64,000 nucleotides of DNA, taken from the NCBI RefSeq assembly GCF_043497005.1, contig NZ_JBIEKE010000002.1:186001-250000 (forward strand), given 5' to 3'. The notes below the pieces were generated by a model that did no database searches, had not been told where the DNA came from, and saw only the letters and a program-made list of their open reading frames with translations. This stretch comes from Halobacillus_A sp043497005 (GTDB taxonomy: Bacteria > Bacillota > Bacilli > Bacillales > Halobacillaceae). The position numbers were made by a program, and so were the translations under genes. This document shows positions 8,914-17,862 of this stretch, piece after piece; within the stretch, counting starts at the first letter, position 1, and every line of letters begins with the position of its first letter.

Positions 8914-8942
8914 TTGCTCCCCCTGATGGCGTCTTGTATAAT
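8914..8942 (+). promoter_or_regulatory. Candidate sigma-A promoter of recJ-apt
   Basis: TTGCTC (8914-8919) and a perfect TATAAT (8937-8942) are 17 bases apart and directly precede the recJ start. Confidence 0.6.
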
Positions 8943-8963
8943 AGATTAGTCAGGGGTGAACTT

Positions 8964-11291
8964 ATGTTAAAAAGCAAAACAAAATGGAACTTTACATATA
9001 ATGATAATTCAACGGATGGGTATTCTAATAATCTTCCAGACATTTCATCATTAACAAGTCAATTGTTGAATAGGCGAGGTATTACGAAGCCTGAAGAAGT
9101 AAAAAGATTCCTTCATCCATCTCAGGAAGACCTTTACGACCCTTTTCTGCTAGATGGATTGTCAGAAGCTGTAGAAAGAGTACGGATAGCCATCGAACGA
9201 AATGAGCACATATTAGTCTACGGTGACTATGATGCAGATGGTGTCAGCTCTACAACGGTGATGGTTGAAGCACTGAGAGAAGCAGGTGCTATTTGTGACT
9301 ATTATATTCCTAATCGTTTCACGGAAGGATACGGGCCAAATGAAGCAGCTTTTCTTCAAGCTGCTCAAGATGGGTTTAGTATAATTATTACGGTAGATAA
9401 TGGAATTGCAGGCATTCATGAAGCAAACGTAGCAAAAGAAGCTGGAATTGATTTAATCATTACAGATCACCACGAAGTTCAAGAATCACTGCCTGACGCT
9501 TTTTCTATTATTCATCCAAAAACGTCTAAAAATTATCCATTTAAAGAATTAGCCGGCGTTGGAGTTGCTTTTAAGTTTGCACAAGCTCTATTAAAGGAGA
9601 TGCCTCATCATTTGTTGGACATGGTGGCAATAGGAACAATAGCAGACCTGGTTCCATTAAAGGATGAAAATCGTGCTCTTGTTTTCTTGGGACTCCAGGC
9701 TTTAAATCAAACTAATCGTATAGGATTTAAAGCTCTAAAAGACGTATGCAGTATAGATGGAGAAATAGAAGAAGAAACAGTGGGATTTAGTATTGGACCT
9801 CGTGTGAACGCTGTTGGCAGGCTTGAGGATGCTTCACCTGCCGTCGACTTGTTTTTAACAGAAGATTCATATGAAGCGAGTCAGTTAGCAGAATATATAA
9901 ATGATCTTAATCAAAAGAGACAAAAGATTGTCACGGATATTACTAAAGAAGCAGAAGAGCTGTTAATAAGTGGAGAGCAGCCTCTAGAAGAAGTAATAGT
10001 CGTTGCTAAAGAAGGGTGGAATCCTGGCGTACTTGGAATAGTCGCTTCAAAATTAGTTCGTCAATTTGACCGTCCGGCAATTGTGCTGGGGATAGACTCT
10101 GATAAGAACGAGGCAAAAGGTTCAGCAAGGAGTATCGATGCTTTTGATTTATTTCAAAATTGCATGGAAATAAGGGAGCAATTCATTCACTTTGGAGGTC
10201 ACGCTCAAGCAGCCGGTATGACTTTAAATACAGATAATATAGAGGAAGTACGAAGTCAATTGTGCCAAAAAGCTCAAGATAAATTATCTGATGACGACTA
10301 TCACCAAGTACTTAACGTTGAAATGAATGTTGATATGGAAGAAGTTACTCTTGAACAAATCCAAGAAATAAATAAACTCCGTCCTTTTGGCATGGGAAAT
10401 CCTAAACCACTTTTCCATATTAAAGAAAAAGCGAAAGAAATAAGATTAATCGGCAGTAGACAAAATCACTTAAAGTTAATGTTTAAGAAAAACCAAAAGA
10501 AGCTTGATGGCATTGCGTTCGGAATGGGAGATTTATATACAAGGATATCCCCGGCTTCTGAACTTGAAGTCATCGGCGAACTTGGGATTAATGAATGGAA
10601 CGGAAGACAGAATGTACAAATAATGATTAAAGATTTAAAAGTACAAACCTGGCAATTGTTTGATTTTAGAGGGTCCAAGCATCTTGAAAAAAAACTTGGA
10701 TTTCCTAACGATCAGCATGTTGTCGCTTTAACGTTTAATAATGCACAAAACGCTCCGCACGAATTACCAGTTATTAATGGAAAAGAGATTGAAAGCTTTC
10801 AATCTTTTCCTTTACACGGTCTTGTACTATTAGATCTTCCGCCTAGCCTTGCACAGTTATCTCATGTGGTTCAAAGATTAGCGCCTGACAACATTTACGC
10901 ATGCTATCAAGTAGAGGATAGTGCTTTCTTTACTTCATGGCCTACAAGAGATCATTTTAAATGGTTTTATGGTATGCTAATGAAGCGACAGTCATTTAAT
11001 TTAAATAAAGACCGGGAATTGCTTTCTGCGCGTAAAGGATGGAATGGAGATATGATTAATTTTATTTCCCAGGTGTTTTTTGAGCTTGGTTTTGTTAAAA
11101 TAAAAGATGGTCTTGTGACCATCGAGTCAAAGCCACAGCAGAAAGATCTTACTGAATCAACAATCTATCAAGAAAGAAAAGAGCAATTAGCTGTAGAACA
11201 AGCTCTTTACTATTCTACTTATAAAGAATTAAAGGATTGGTTCAATCAGCAGCGTGAGCCCATCAAGGAGGAAGTTTTCAATGGATTATAA
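8964..11291 (+). CDS. recJ: Single-stranded-DNA-specific exonuclease RecJ
   Basis: A 775-residue 5'-3' single-strand exonuclease of the DHH phosphoesterase family. Catalytic motifs are VYGDYDADG (near residue 85), the DHH signature in ITDHHEV (near residue 165) and the DHHA1 glycine-rich motif FGGHAQAAGM (near 410). An OB fold follows and then a C-terminal domain found in Bacillus-type RecJ. The ATG at 8964 follows AGGGGTGA and matches family N-termini; the frame upstream of it covers the promoter. RecJ acts in RecF-pathway recombination, base excision and mismatch repair. It overlaps apt by 11 bases, indicating translational coupling. Confidence 0.94.
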   Translation: MLKSKTKWNFTYNDNSTDGYSNNLPDISSLTSQLLNRRGITKPEEVKRFLHPSQEDLYDPFLLDGLSEAVERVRIAIERNEHILVYGDYDADGVSSTTVMVEALREAGAICDYYIPNRFTEGYGPNEAAFLQAAQDGFSIIITVDNGIAGIHEANVAKEAGIDLIITDHHEVQESLPDAFSIIHPKTSKNYPFKELAGVGVAFKFAQALLKEMPHHLLDMVAIGTIADLVPLKDENRALVFLGLQALNQTNRIGFKALKDVCSIDGEIEEETVGFSIGPRVNAVGRLEDASPAVDLFLTEDSYEASQLAEYINDLNQKRQKIVTDITKEAEELLISGEQPLEEVIVVAKEGWNPGVLGIVASKLVRQFDRPAIVLGIDSDKNEAKGSARSIDAFDLFQNCMEIREQFIHFGGHAQAAGMTLNTDNIEEVRSQLCQKAQDKLSDDDYHQVLNVEMNVDMEEVTLEQIQEINKLRPFGMGNPKPLFHIKEKAKEIRLIGSRQNHLKLMFKKNQKKLDGIAFGMGDLYTRISPASELEVIGELGINEWNGRQNVQIMIKDLKVQTWQLFDFRGSKHLEKKLGFPNDQHVVALTFNNAQNAPHELPVINGKEIESFQSFPLHGLVLLDLPPSLAQLSHVVQRLAPDNIYACYQVEDSAFFTSWPTRDHFKWFYGMLMKRQSFNLNKDRELLSARKGWNGDMINFISQVFFELGFVKIKDGLVTIESKPQQKDLTESTIYQERKEQLAVEQALYYSTYKELKDWFNQQREPIKEEVFNGL

Positions 11292-11793
11292 ACAACATAT
11301 TGCAATTGTAGAAGATTGGCCGAAGAAAGGCATTCGGTTTAAAGATATTACACCGCTTATGGACAATGGAAAAGCATTTAAGTCTGCAGTTGATGAAATT
11401 GTAGAATATTCTCGCGACAAAGAAATTGATATAATTGTAGGACCTGAAGCGAGAGGCTTTATTGTAGGCTGTCCTGTATCTTATGCTCTTGAGATTGGAT
11501 TTGCCCCTGTCCGTAAAGAAGGAAAACTGCCTAGAGAAACCATTAAAGTAGATTATGGTTTGGAGTATGGAAAAGATGTCCTTACGATTCATAAAGATGC
11601 AATTAAGCCCGGCCAGCGTGTACTTATTGTCGATGACCTATTAGCTACAGGTGGAACTATAGAAGCGACTATTAACCTGGTAGAACAATTAGGCGGAGTT
11701 GTAGCTGGGTGCGCTTTCCTTGTAGAATTAACATACTTGGATGGCCGTGATAAGTTAGAGGGATATGATGTTTTAACGTTAATGCAATATTAA
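11281..11793 (+). CDS. apt: Adenine phosphoribosyltransferase
   Basis: A 170-residue cytosolic purine salvage enzyme that converts adenine and PRPP to AMP and PPi. The type I PRTase PRPP-binding motif VLIVDDLLATGGT is at about residues 112-124, and the flexible-loop and family sequence PEARGFIVG and RKEGKLPRET are present. The length is typical. The start ATG lies inside the end of recJ behind AAGGAGGAAG, fixing the start. A location just upstream of relA is conserved in Bacilli. This places AMP formation beside (p)ppGpp synthesis, but a strong terminator separates the two transcripts. Confidence 0.96.
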   Translation: MDYKQHIAIVEDWPKKGIRFKDITPLMDNGKAFKSAVDEIVEYSRDKEIDIIVGPEARGFIVGCPVSYALEIGFAPVRKEGKLPRETIKVDYGLEYGKDVLTIHKDAIKPGQRVLIVDDLLATGGTIEATINLVEQLGGVVAGCAFLVELTYLDGRDKLEGYDVLTLMQY

Positions 11794-11797
11794 GAGT

Positions 11798-11832
11798 AAA
11801 GAGTGCCCTAATCTAGGGCGCTCTTTGTTTTA
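11798..11832 (+). terminator. Terminator after apt
   Basis: AAAGAGTGCCCTA and TAGGGCGCTCTTT form a 13-bp stem with one mismatch-like G-T position, followed by GTTTT. Confidence 0.88.
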
Positions 11833-11858
11833 ACCATCCTTTTTTTAAACGTTTTTTC

Positions 11859-11887
11859 TTTACTTTTTATGAACTTTTTTTGATAAT
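11859..11887 (+). promoter_or_regulatory. Candidate sigma-A promoter of relA
   Basis: TTTACT (11859-11864) and GATAAT (11882-11887) are separated by 17 bases in a T-rich stretch, about 50 bases before the relA ATG. Confidence 0.4.
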
Positions 11888-11938
11888 GAAACACAAACCA
11901 TCATATTTTAGGAAGCTTAGAGAAATCAGGGTGATCGA

Positions 11939-14143
11939 ATGGCGAAGGATAAAATTTTAACTGCCGAAGAAGTGATAGAGCAGGCTAGTCAATACATGAA
12001 TGAGGACGATCTGGGGTTTATCCGCAGGGCTTTTGAGTATGCCAATCGGGCTCATAGCGAGCAGTATCGAAAATCGGGAGAGCCTTATATCATTCATCCC
12101 ATTCAAGTAGCGGGGATTCTCGTGAATTTGGAAATGGATCCCGAGACAATCGCTGGCGGATTTCTTCACGATGTAGTAGAAGATACGGATTTTACATTAG
12201 AAGATATAGAAAAAGAGTTTGGGGAAGAAGTCTCCATGCTCGTAGATGGCGTAACAAAGCTAGGAAAAATCAAATATAAATCGAAAGAAGCCCAGCAAGC
12301 AGAAAATCATAGAAAAATGTTTGTAGCTATGGCTAAAGACATGAGGGTTATCTTAATTAAACTGGCGGATCGTCTTCATAATATGCGAACGCTTAAGCAT
12401 TTGCCATCCGAGAAGCAGAGGAGAATTTCAAATGAAACATTAGAAATCTTTGCTCCACTTGCACATAGACTCGGGATTTCTACCATTAAATGGGAACTTG
12501 AGGATACAGCGTTACGATATTTAAACCCTCAACAGTATTATCGCATTGTACATTTAATGAAACAAAAACGAAATGAAAGAGAATATTACATTGATGATGT
12601 TATGAATGAAATTAGAACTCAATTGAAGGATGTTAATATTGAGGCTGACTTGAATGGAAGACCAAAACATTTATATAGTATTTACCGTAAAATGGTGTTG
12701 CAAAATAAGCAGTTTAATGAAATTTATGATTTGTTAGCTGTGCGGATACTAGTTAATAGTATTAAAGACTGTTATGCTGTGCTTGGTATCATTCATACGT
12801 GCTGGAAACCTATGCCGGGCCGGTTTAAAGATTATATAGCCATGCCGAAACCTAATTTGTATCAATCCTTGCACACCACTGTAATTGGTCCTAAGGGGGA
12901 CCCTCTTGAGGTTCAGATACGAACACATGAAATGCACGAAATTGCAGAGTATGGTATAGCAGCTCATTGGGCTTATAAAGAAGGTAAACAAGCATCTTCA
13001 ACTCATTCTTTCGAAGAAAAATTAACGTGGTTTAGAGAAATTCTAGATTCTCAAAGTGAAACACATGATGCTGAAGAATTCATGGAATCGTTAAAAGTGG
13101 ACCTGTTTTCGGATATGGTGTACGTTTTTACACCTAAAGGGGAAGTGGTAGAGCTTCCTTCAGGTTCCGTACCTATTGATTTTGCTTATCGAATCCATAC
13201 AGAAGTCGGTAATCAAACTATAGGAGCAAAAGTGAACGGGAAAATGGAACCGTTAGATTATAAGCTAAATACTGGGGACATTGTGGAAATGATGACTTCC
13301 AAACATTCTTACGGTCCTTCTAAAGATTGGATTAAACTGGCTCAAACATCTCAAGCTAAAAATAAGATAAAACAATTCTTTAAACGGCAGCGTAAAGAAG
13401 AGAACATTGGTAAAGGTCGAGAATTGGTTGAACGTGAAATACGAAACATGGGCTTACAGCCAAAAGAAGTGTTTACTTCGGAGAATATGGATCGTGTCTC
13501 TGAAAAGTTCAATTTTGCAAATGAAGAAGATATGTTTGCGGCAGTAGGCTATCAAGGGATCACAGCTTCCCAAATAGCTACACGTTTAACGGAGAAGCTG
13601 CGCAAACAAATTCAAAAAGAACAAGACTTGGAACAGACTTTAGCTGATGTTTCTACTACTGAGATTAAAACTTCTTCTTCAAGAGGCAAAAAGGATTCTG
13701 GAGTACGTGTAGAAGGGGTGGATAACCTCCTTGTCCGCTTATCGAAATGCTGTAATCCAGTGCCGGGTGATGAAATCGTCGGTTACATTACAAAGGGAAG
13801 AGGAGTATCTGTTCACAGGGCAGATTGTCCAAATGTACAAACCGAAGAAGCAGAAACGCGCCTCCTGCCCGTTTACTGGGAGAAAGGTCCACGTGATACC
13901 AAACAATATCACGTGGATTTGGAAATTTGGGGTTATGACCGACGAGGTTTGCTTAACGAAGTGCTCCAAGCTGTAAACGAAACTAAAACGAACATTACAG
14001 CAGTATCCGGAAAATCAGATCGCAATAAGATGGCGACTATTCATATTACCATTCTTATTCAAAACACAGATCATTTAAGAAAAATTGTAGAACGCATTAA
14101 ACAAATTCATGATGTCTATACGGTGCGTCGGGTGATGCAATAA
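11939..14143 (+). CDS. relA: Bifunctional (p)ppGpp synthetase/hydrolase Rel
   Basis: A 734-residue long RSH enzyme. Domains in order are: HD hydrolase (HDVVEDT, His77-Asp78), synthetase (KHLYSIYRKM near residue 243 and YQSLHTTVIGP near 305), TGS (VYVFTPKGEVVELPSGS near 395), helical, zinc-finger/CC domain (KCCNPVPGDEIVGY near 602), and a C-terminal ACT domain. Both the HD signature and synthetase motifs look intact, so the enzyme should make and degrade (p)ppGpp. It senses uncharged tRNA on ribosomes. It is followed after 14 bases by dtd, as in B. subtilis, probably in one transcript. AGGGTGA precedes the ATG. Confidence 0.96.
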   Translation: MAKDKILTAEEVIEQASQYMNEDDLGFIRRAFEYANRAHSEQYRKSGEPYIIHPIQVAGILVNLEMDPETIAGGFLHDVVEDTDFTLEDIEKEFGEEVSMLVDGVTKLGKIKYKSKEAQQAENHRKMFVAMAKDMRVILIKLADRLHNMRTLKHLPSEKQRRISNETLEIFAPLAHRLGISTIKWELEDTALRYLNPQQYYRIVHLMKQKRNEREYYIDDVMNEIRTQLKDVNIEADLNGRPKHLYSIYRKMVLQNKQFNEIYDLLAVRILVNSIKDCYAVLGIIHTCWKPMPGRFKDYIAMPKPNLYQSLHTTVIGPKGDPLEVQIRTHEMHEIAEYGIAAHWAYKEGKQASSTHSFEEKLTWFREILDSQSETHDAEEFMESLKVDLFSDMVYVFTPKGEVVELPSGSVPIDFAYRIHTEVGNQTIGAKVNGKMEPLDYKLNTGDIVEMMTSKHSYGPSKDWIKLAQTSQAKNKIKQFFKRQRKEENIGKGRELVEREIRNMGLQPKEVFTSENMDRVSEKFNFANEEDMFAAVGYQGITASQIATRLTEKLRKQIQKEQDLEQTLADVSTTEIKTSSSRGKKDSGVRVEGVDNLLVRLSKCCNPVPGDEIVGYITKGRGVSVHRADCPNVQTEEAETRLLPVYWEKGPRDTKQYHVDLEIWGYDRRGLLNEVLQAVNETKTNITAVSGKSDRNKMATIHITILIQNTDHLRKIVERIKQIHDVYTVRRVMQ

Positions 14144-14157
14144 CGGGGGAATGAGTA

Positions 14158-14604
14158 GTGAGAGCAGTAATACAGCGTTCGGCTGAAGCGAGTGTAATTG
14201 TAGAAGAAAAGACTGTAGGGCAAATAAAACAAGGTCTGGTTATTTTACTTGGAGTAACTCAAGATGATTCAGAAGAAGATGCGCGTTATTTAGCATCTAA
14301 GATTCCTCACCTAAGAATTTTTGAAGACGAGGAAGAGAAAATGAACCTTTCATTGAAAGATGTAGGCGGCTCCATGCTTTCTATCTCCCAATTTACACTT
14401 TATGGTGATACACGTAAAGGAAGAAGACCAAATTTTATGAAAGCAGCAAAACCAGAGCAAGCCTTACAATTATATGAGAATTTCAATGAACTAGTAGAAA
14501 ATGAAGGAATTCATGTGGAAACTGGGCAGTTTGGAGAAATGATGGATGTCCGCTTAACCAATAGTGGTCCTGTCACGCTCATTTTAGATAGCAGAGAACG
14601 TTAA
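14158..14604 (+). CDS. dtd: D-aminoacyl-tRNA deacylase
   Basis: A 148-residue protein that hydrolyses D-aminoacyl-tRNA and mischarged Gly-tRNA(Ala), protecting translation. The two chirality-checking motifs are visible: SQFTLYGD (near residue 79) and the cis-Pro motif NSGPVT (near 135). The start is GTG at 14158, behind GGGGGAATGA. It lies 14 bases after relA on the same strand. Confidence 0.95.
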   Translation: MRAVIQRSAEASVIVEEKTVGQIKQGLVILLGVTQDDSEEDARYLASKIPHLRIFEDEEEKMNLSLKDVGGSMLSISQFTLYGDTRKGRRPNFMKAAKPEQALQLYENFNELVENEGIHVETGQFGEMMDVRLTNSGPVTLILDSRER

Positions 14605-14638
14605 AAAATCAAGGGATTAAATCCCTTGATTTTTTATT
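14603..14638. terminator. Bidirectional terminator between dtd and the amidase gene
   Basis: AAAAAATCAAGGGATT and ATCCCTTGATTTTTT make a stem with A- and T-runs on both sides. It can therefore stop transcription from dtd (plus) and from the convergent amidase gene (minus). Confidence 0.9.
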
Positions 14639-16112
14639 TGAAGTATTGAATTAGGCCATTTGTAATACCCTGGCTAGCTTTACTTTGATAGTTTGAACTT
14701 TTCACTACTTTTTCTTCATCTGCGTCAGAAATAAATCCGAGCTCGACCATAATCGATGGTTTGTTGTTAGCTCGTATAACATGAAAATTACCCTGACGTA
14801 TGCCACGGTCTCTGAGACCAGTTGCTTGAGTAACGCCAGATTGTACGTTAGAAGCTAACTTTCGCGTATTAGAACTGTAAAAATAAGTGTTAATACCAGT
14901 AGCCTTAATGGACTGGGGCACACTATTATAATGAACACTTATGAATGCGTCACCCTTTGAAGCATTCGAAAGAGCCGTCCTGGCTGAAAGCGATAAGTAA
15001 GAATCATTAGCACGAGTCATAACGACGTCTGCGCCATTTCTTTCTAACGTTGCTTTAAGTTTTTGAGCGGTCTGCAAGGTAAGAGTCTTTTCATATGTTC
15101 CACTTCGACCAATCGCTCCTGGGTCAAATCCGCCGTGTCCGGCATCAACAACAATTGTTTTACCTGAAAGAGAAGATGAAGACACAGGGGTTGGAGTGGA
15201 TGAATTATCTTCATCTACAATCCATCCCGCTACATAGGCATGGCTGTTTTTGTAAGAGATTTTATACCATTTGCCTTCTTTACTAATTACATTGAATTTG
15301 TCACCTTTATTTGCTCTTCCCAGAATCTTGTAATTCGTAGAAGGACCTGACCTCAAATTTGTAGCATTATATTGCATCGTTACCTTTGTTTCCTCTTCAG
15401 CTTTAGGTTGTGAAGAAGAGCTGTTGTTCTTGGTTACTAACCAGCCTGCTACCCAGCCCGTTTTATTTCCATTACGTTTGATTTTGTACCAGCCTTGTTT
15501 TTCTTCTAGATATTCAAAGCTGCTGCCTTTTCTTACTTGTTGTAAAATTGAGCTGTTTGTTGTAGGTTTGCTTCTTACATTCAATACAGCTGTAGCCACG
15601 TTTACTTTGCCAAGTGATGTTTGGCTGTTAGTAGAAGCTTGCTTATTGTTCGATTGTCCGCTGTTGTATGTACTTAAATAATCCTTATGTACCCAACCCG
15701 AGGAACCTTTTGAACGATCAATTTCTATCCAACTTCCAGCTTCACCGACCTTGGTCACTTTTTCATTTTTCATTAAGTAACCTCGGACACTGGCAGTTAA
15801 ACTGCCTTTTGAACGAACCCGTAAATAATTTACTTTAGATACCACAGATTCGTCTTTCTTGATTTGAACCAGCCAATTAGCAACCCACCCTGTCTTATTG
15901 TTCCATTTGATCTTTATCCAGTCTCTTTTTTTATCAACGACTGAATAAGATTCGTTTTTTTGGACTTTGCCCAAAACGGAATCAGAAAGACTTGGCCCTG
16001 ATCTTACGTTTAAGTTATTTACTTGAACGTCTGCGGTATCTGCGTGGGCTGTCGCCGGCATAACCCAAATCAAACCAGTCAAAATAAATAATAATGCCAG
16101 CCAACCTTTCAT
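14634..16112 (-). CDS. Secreted N-acetylmuramoyl-L-alanine amidase with four SH3b domains (YrvJ-like)
   Basis: A 492-residue preprotein with a signal peptide (residues 1-24, ending ATAHA). Four bacterial SH3 (SH3b) cell-wall binding repeats follow at about residues 27-85, 92-150, 168-228 and 243-300. Each has the LNVRSGPS-type start and a GWVANWLV/GWVAGWLV-type end. The C-terminal Amidase_3 domain (about 318-492) has zinc ligands in VVDAGHGGFDPGA, an EKTLTLQ Glu motif, SVHYNS and MVELGFIS. It cleaves the MurNAc-L-Ala bond of peptidoglycan outside the cell. The start ATG is chosen because GGAGGTGG lies ten bases upstream and the signal peptide begins there. A similar gene (yrvJ) sits between dtd and hisS in B. 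subtilis. Confidence 0.93.
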   Translation of the reverse strand: MKGWLALLFILTGLIWVMPATAHADTADVQVNNLNVRSGPSLSDSVLGKVQKNESYSVVDKKRDWIKIKWNNKTGWVANWLVQIKKDESVVSKVNYLRVRSKGSLTASVRGYLMKNEKVTKVGEAGSWIEIDRSKGSSGWVHKDYLSTYNSGQSNNKQASTNSQTSLGKVNVATAVLNVRSKPTTNSSILQQVRKGSSFEYLEEKQGWYKIKRNGNKTGWVAGWLVTKNNSSSSQPKAEEETKVTMQYNATNLRSGPSTNYKILGRANKGDKFNVISKEGKWYKISYKNSHAYVAGWIVDEDNSSTPTPVSSSSLSGKTIVVDAGHGGFDPGAIGRSGTYEKTLTLQTAQKLKATLERNGADVVMTRANDSYLSLSARTALSNASKGDAFISVHYNSVPQSIKATGINTYFYSSNTRKLASNVQSGVTQATGLRDRGIRQGNFHVIRANNKPSIMVELGFISDADEEKVVKSSNYQSKASQGITNGLIQYFK

Positions 16113-16225
16113 TTTTATGGATCCACCTCCAATATTTTGTAATGCATATAACATTTCGACAAAAAAGGTGATATACCTTCTTCTTTCGTCAAAAAATTTA
16201 AAAAGGGAATTATTTTTCTCTAAAC

Positions 16226-16255
16226 TTGACATAACGTTAGTAAAAACCTTATGAT
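16226..16255 (+). promoter_or_regulatory. Promoter of the hisS-aspS T-box transcript
   Basis: A perfect TTGACA (16226-16231), an 18-base spacer and TATGAT (16250-16255) lie just upstream of the T-box leader. Confidence 0.8.
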
Positions 16256-16263
16256 AGTATCCA

Positions 16264-16546
16264 TAATTCTAAATGAATCGATTAAACCGATGAGGAAAAA
16301 AGTAGTTTGATTTTTGTGTGTAGACAGAGAGGAAATGCCTTTTGGCTGGGAGCATTTCTTACACCATTCAAATGAAAGACATTTCTTAGGTATTCTATTG
16401 AACCTTCGCTGAGGCAGTAAATGGGATCGTACACAGGCGTTAACTGTTTAAAGTGGAGGCTTAACTTAGTCTCAATTAGGGTGGCAACGCGGGATCAAAC
16501 TCCCGTCCCTTTCTAATCATGATTAGAAAGGGACGGGAGTTTTTTA
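16264..16546 (+). promoter_or_regulatory. T-box riboswitch (Asp-type) controlling hisS-aspS
   Basis: A tRNA-sensing leader. Stem I is closed by AGGAAA (from about 16292) pairing with TTTCTT (from 16382). The AGTA S-turn follows the 5' arm. On the 3' side GAAA precedes the codon GAC (16378-16380), itself followed by A and then the closing helix. The T-box sequence AGGGTGGCAACGCGG is at 16479-16493. The terminator is a 19-bp perfect stem (16500-16539) with T6. GAC is an Asp codon, and the UGGC of the antiterminator bulge (16483-16486) would pair with discriminator G73, which tRNA-Asp has and bacterial tRNA-His (C73) does not. The leader therefore probably senses uncharged tRNA-Asp. Confidence 0.92.
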
Positions 16547-16584
16547 TTGAAAAAATATGAGCTTTTGTTAAGGAGGAAATTGAA

Positions 16585-17862
16585 ATGAGAGCCCCTAGAG
16601 GAACTCAGGATATTCTACCAGGAACGTCAGAAAAATGGCAGTATGTTGAAAAGCAGTTAACTGACATTTGTCGTCGCTATAATTATAAAGAAATTCGTAC
16701 CCCGATTTTTGAGCATACGGAATTATTTCAAAGGGGAGTAGGAGATAGTACGGATATTGTACAAAAAGAAATGTATACTTTTGAGGATCGGGGCGGACGC
16801 AGTATCACTCTTCGTCCAGAGGGTACAGCTTCTACAGTCCGTTCTTTTGTTCAAAACAAATTGTTCGGGCTGCCTAACCAGCCGACCAAATTATTTTACA
16901 TTGGCCCTATGTTTCGATACGAACGTCCACAGCAAGGGCGTTTAAGGCAATTTGTACAATTTGGTATTGAAGCACTGGGAAGCGATGACCCTTCCGTAGA
17001 TGCAGAAGTTATGGCTTTAGCAATGAATGCATACGAAGAACTTGGGTTGAGGTCATTAAAACTAGTATTAAATAGTCTGGGAGATAAACAAAGCCGAGAA
17101 GATCATAAAAAAGCTCTAGTTCAGCACTTTTCTCCTCATAAAGAAGAGCTATGTGCGGACTGCCAGGTTCGTTTAGATCAGAATCCTCTGCGAGTCCTTG
17201 ATTGTAAGAAGGACAAAGATCATCCGGCAATGGCCACAGCGCCTTCCATATTAGATTATTTAAACGAAACTTCTCAGAAGTATTATGAAAAAGTAAAAGC
17301 ACATTTAGATGCGATGGGAATTGCCTATGAGATCGATCCTAATCTAGTTCGCGGCTTAGATTACTATAATCACACGGCCTTTGAAATTATGAGTGAGGCC
17401 GAAGGTTTTGGGGCGATTACTACATTAAGTGGAGGCGGGCGTTATAATGGCCTGGTAGAAGATATTGGCGGACCAGAAACTTCAGGTATTGGTTTTGCTA
17501 TGAGCATAGAACGTTTACTTATGGCGCTTGAGGCCGAGGGTATTGAGCTTCCTATTGAAGAGTCTTTAGATTGTTATATTGTAGCTTTAGGGGAGCAAGC
17601 GGAGAAGGAAGCTGTTCGTTTGAGCTATCTGCTTAGGCAGGCTGGTGTTCAAGTAGATAAGGATTATTTACAGCGAAAAATGAAAGGCCAGTTTAAAGCA
17701 GCAGATCGCCTAAATGCTAAATATGTTGTTGTTTTAGGTGAGCGGGAGATTGAACAAGATGCGGTCTCCATTAAAGATATGAAATCAGGAGAACAAATTG
17801 AATTACCATTGGATCAGATTATTAATTTTTTACACGAAAAGCTTGCAGGAGGGAACGAATAA
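16585..17862 (+). CDS. hisS: Histidyl-tRNA synthetase
   Basis: A 425-residue class II aminoacyl-tRNA synthetase that charges tRNA-His. It shows RAPRGTQDILP at the N-terminus, motif 2 FRYERPQQGRLRQF near residue 112, and the histidine-specific motif LVRGLDYYNHTAFE near residue 253. Motif 3 is GGGRYNGL...GIGFAMSIERL. A C-terminal anticodon-binding domain follows (about 325-420). The start follows AAGGAGG. The stop TAA shares one base with the aspS ATG, so the two genes are translationally coupled and both depend on the T-box leader. Confidence 0.97.
   Translation: MRAPRGTQDILPGTSEKWQYVEKQLTDICRRYNYKEIRTPIFEHTELFQRGVGDSTDIVQKEMYTFEDRGGRSITLRPEGTASTVRSFVQNKLFGLPNQPTKLFYIGPMFRYERPQQGRLRQFVQFGIEALGSDDPSVDAEVMALAMNAYEELGLRSLKLVLNSLGDKQSREDHKKALVQHFSPHKEELCADCQVRLDQNPLRVLDCKKDKDHPAMATAPSILDYLNETSQKYYEKVKAHLDAMGIAYEIDPNLVRGLDYYNHTAFEIMSEAEGFGAITTLSGGGRYNGLVEDIGGPETSGIGFAMSIERLLMALEAEGIELPIEESLDCYIVALGEQAEKEAVRLSYLLRQAGVQVDKDYLQRKMKGQFKAADRLNAKYVVVLGEREIEQDAVSIKDMKSGEQIELPLDQIINFLHEKLAGGNE

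Noticed and set aside
16362..16367. CAC/CAT as His specifier codons in the hisS leader
   Set aside because: They are not followed by the conserved purine or placed beside the closing helix; GAC at 16378 is, and UGGC also points to tRNA-Asp.
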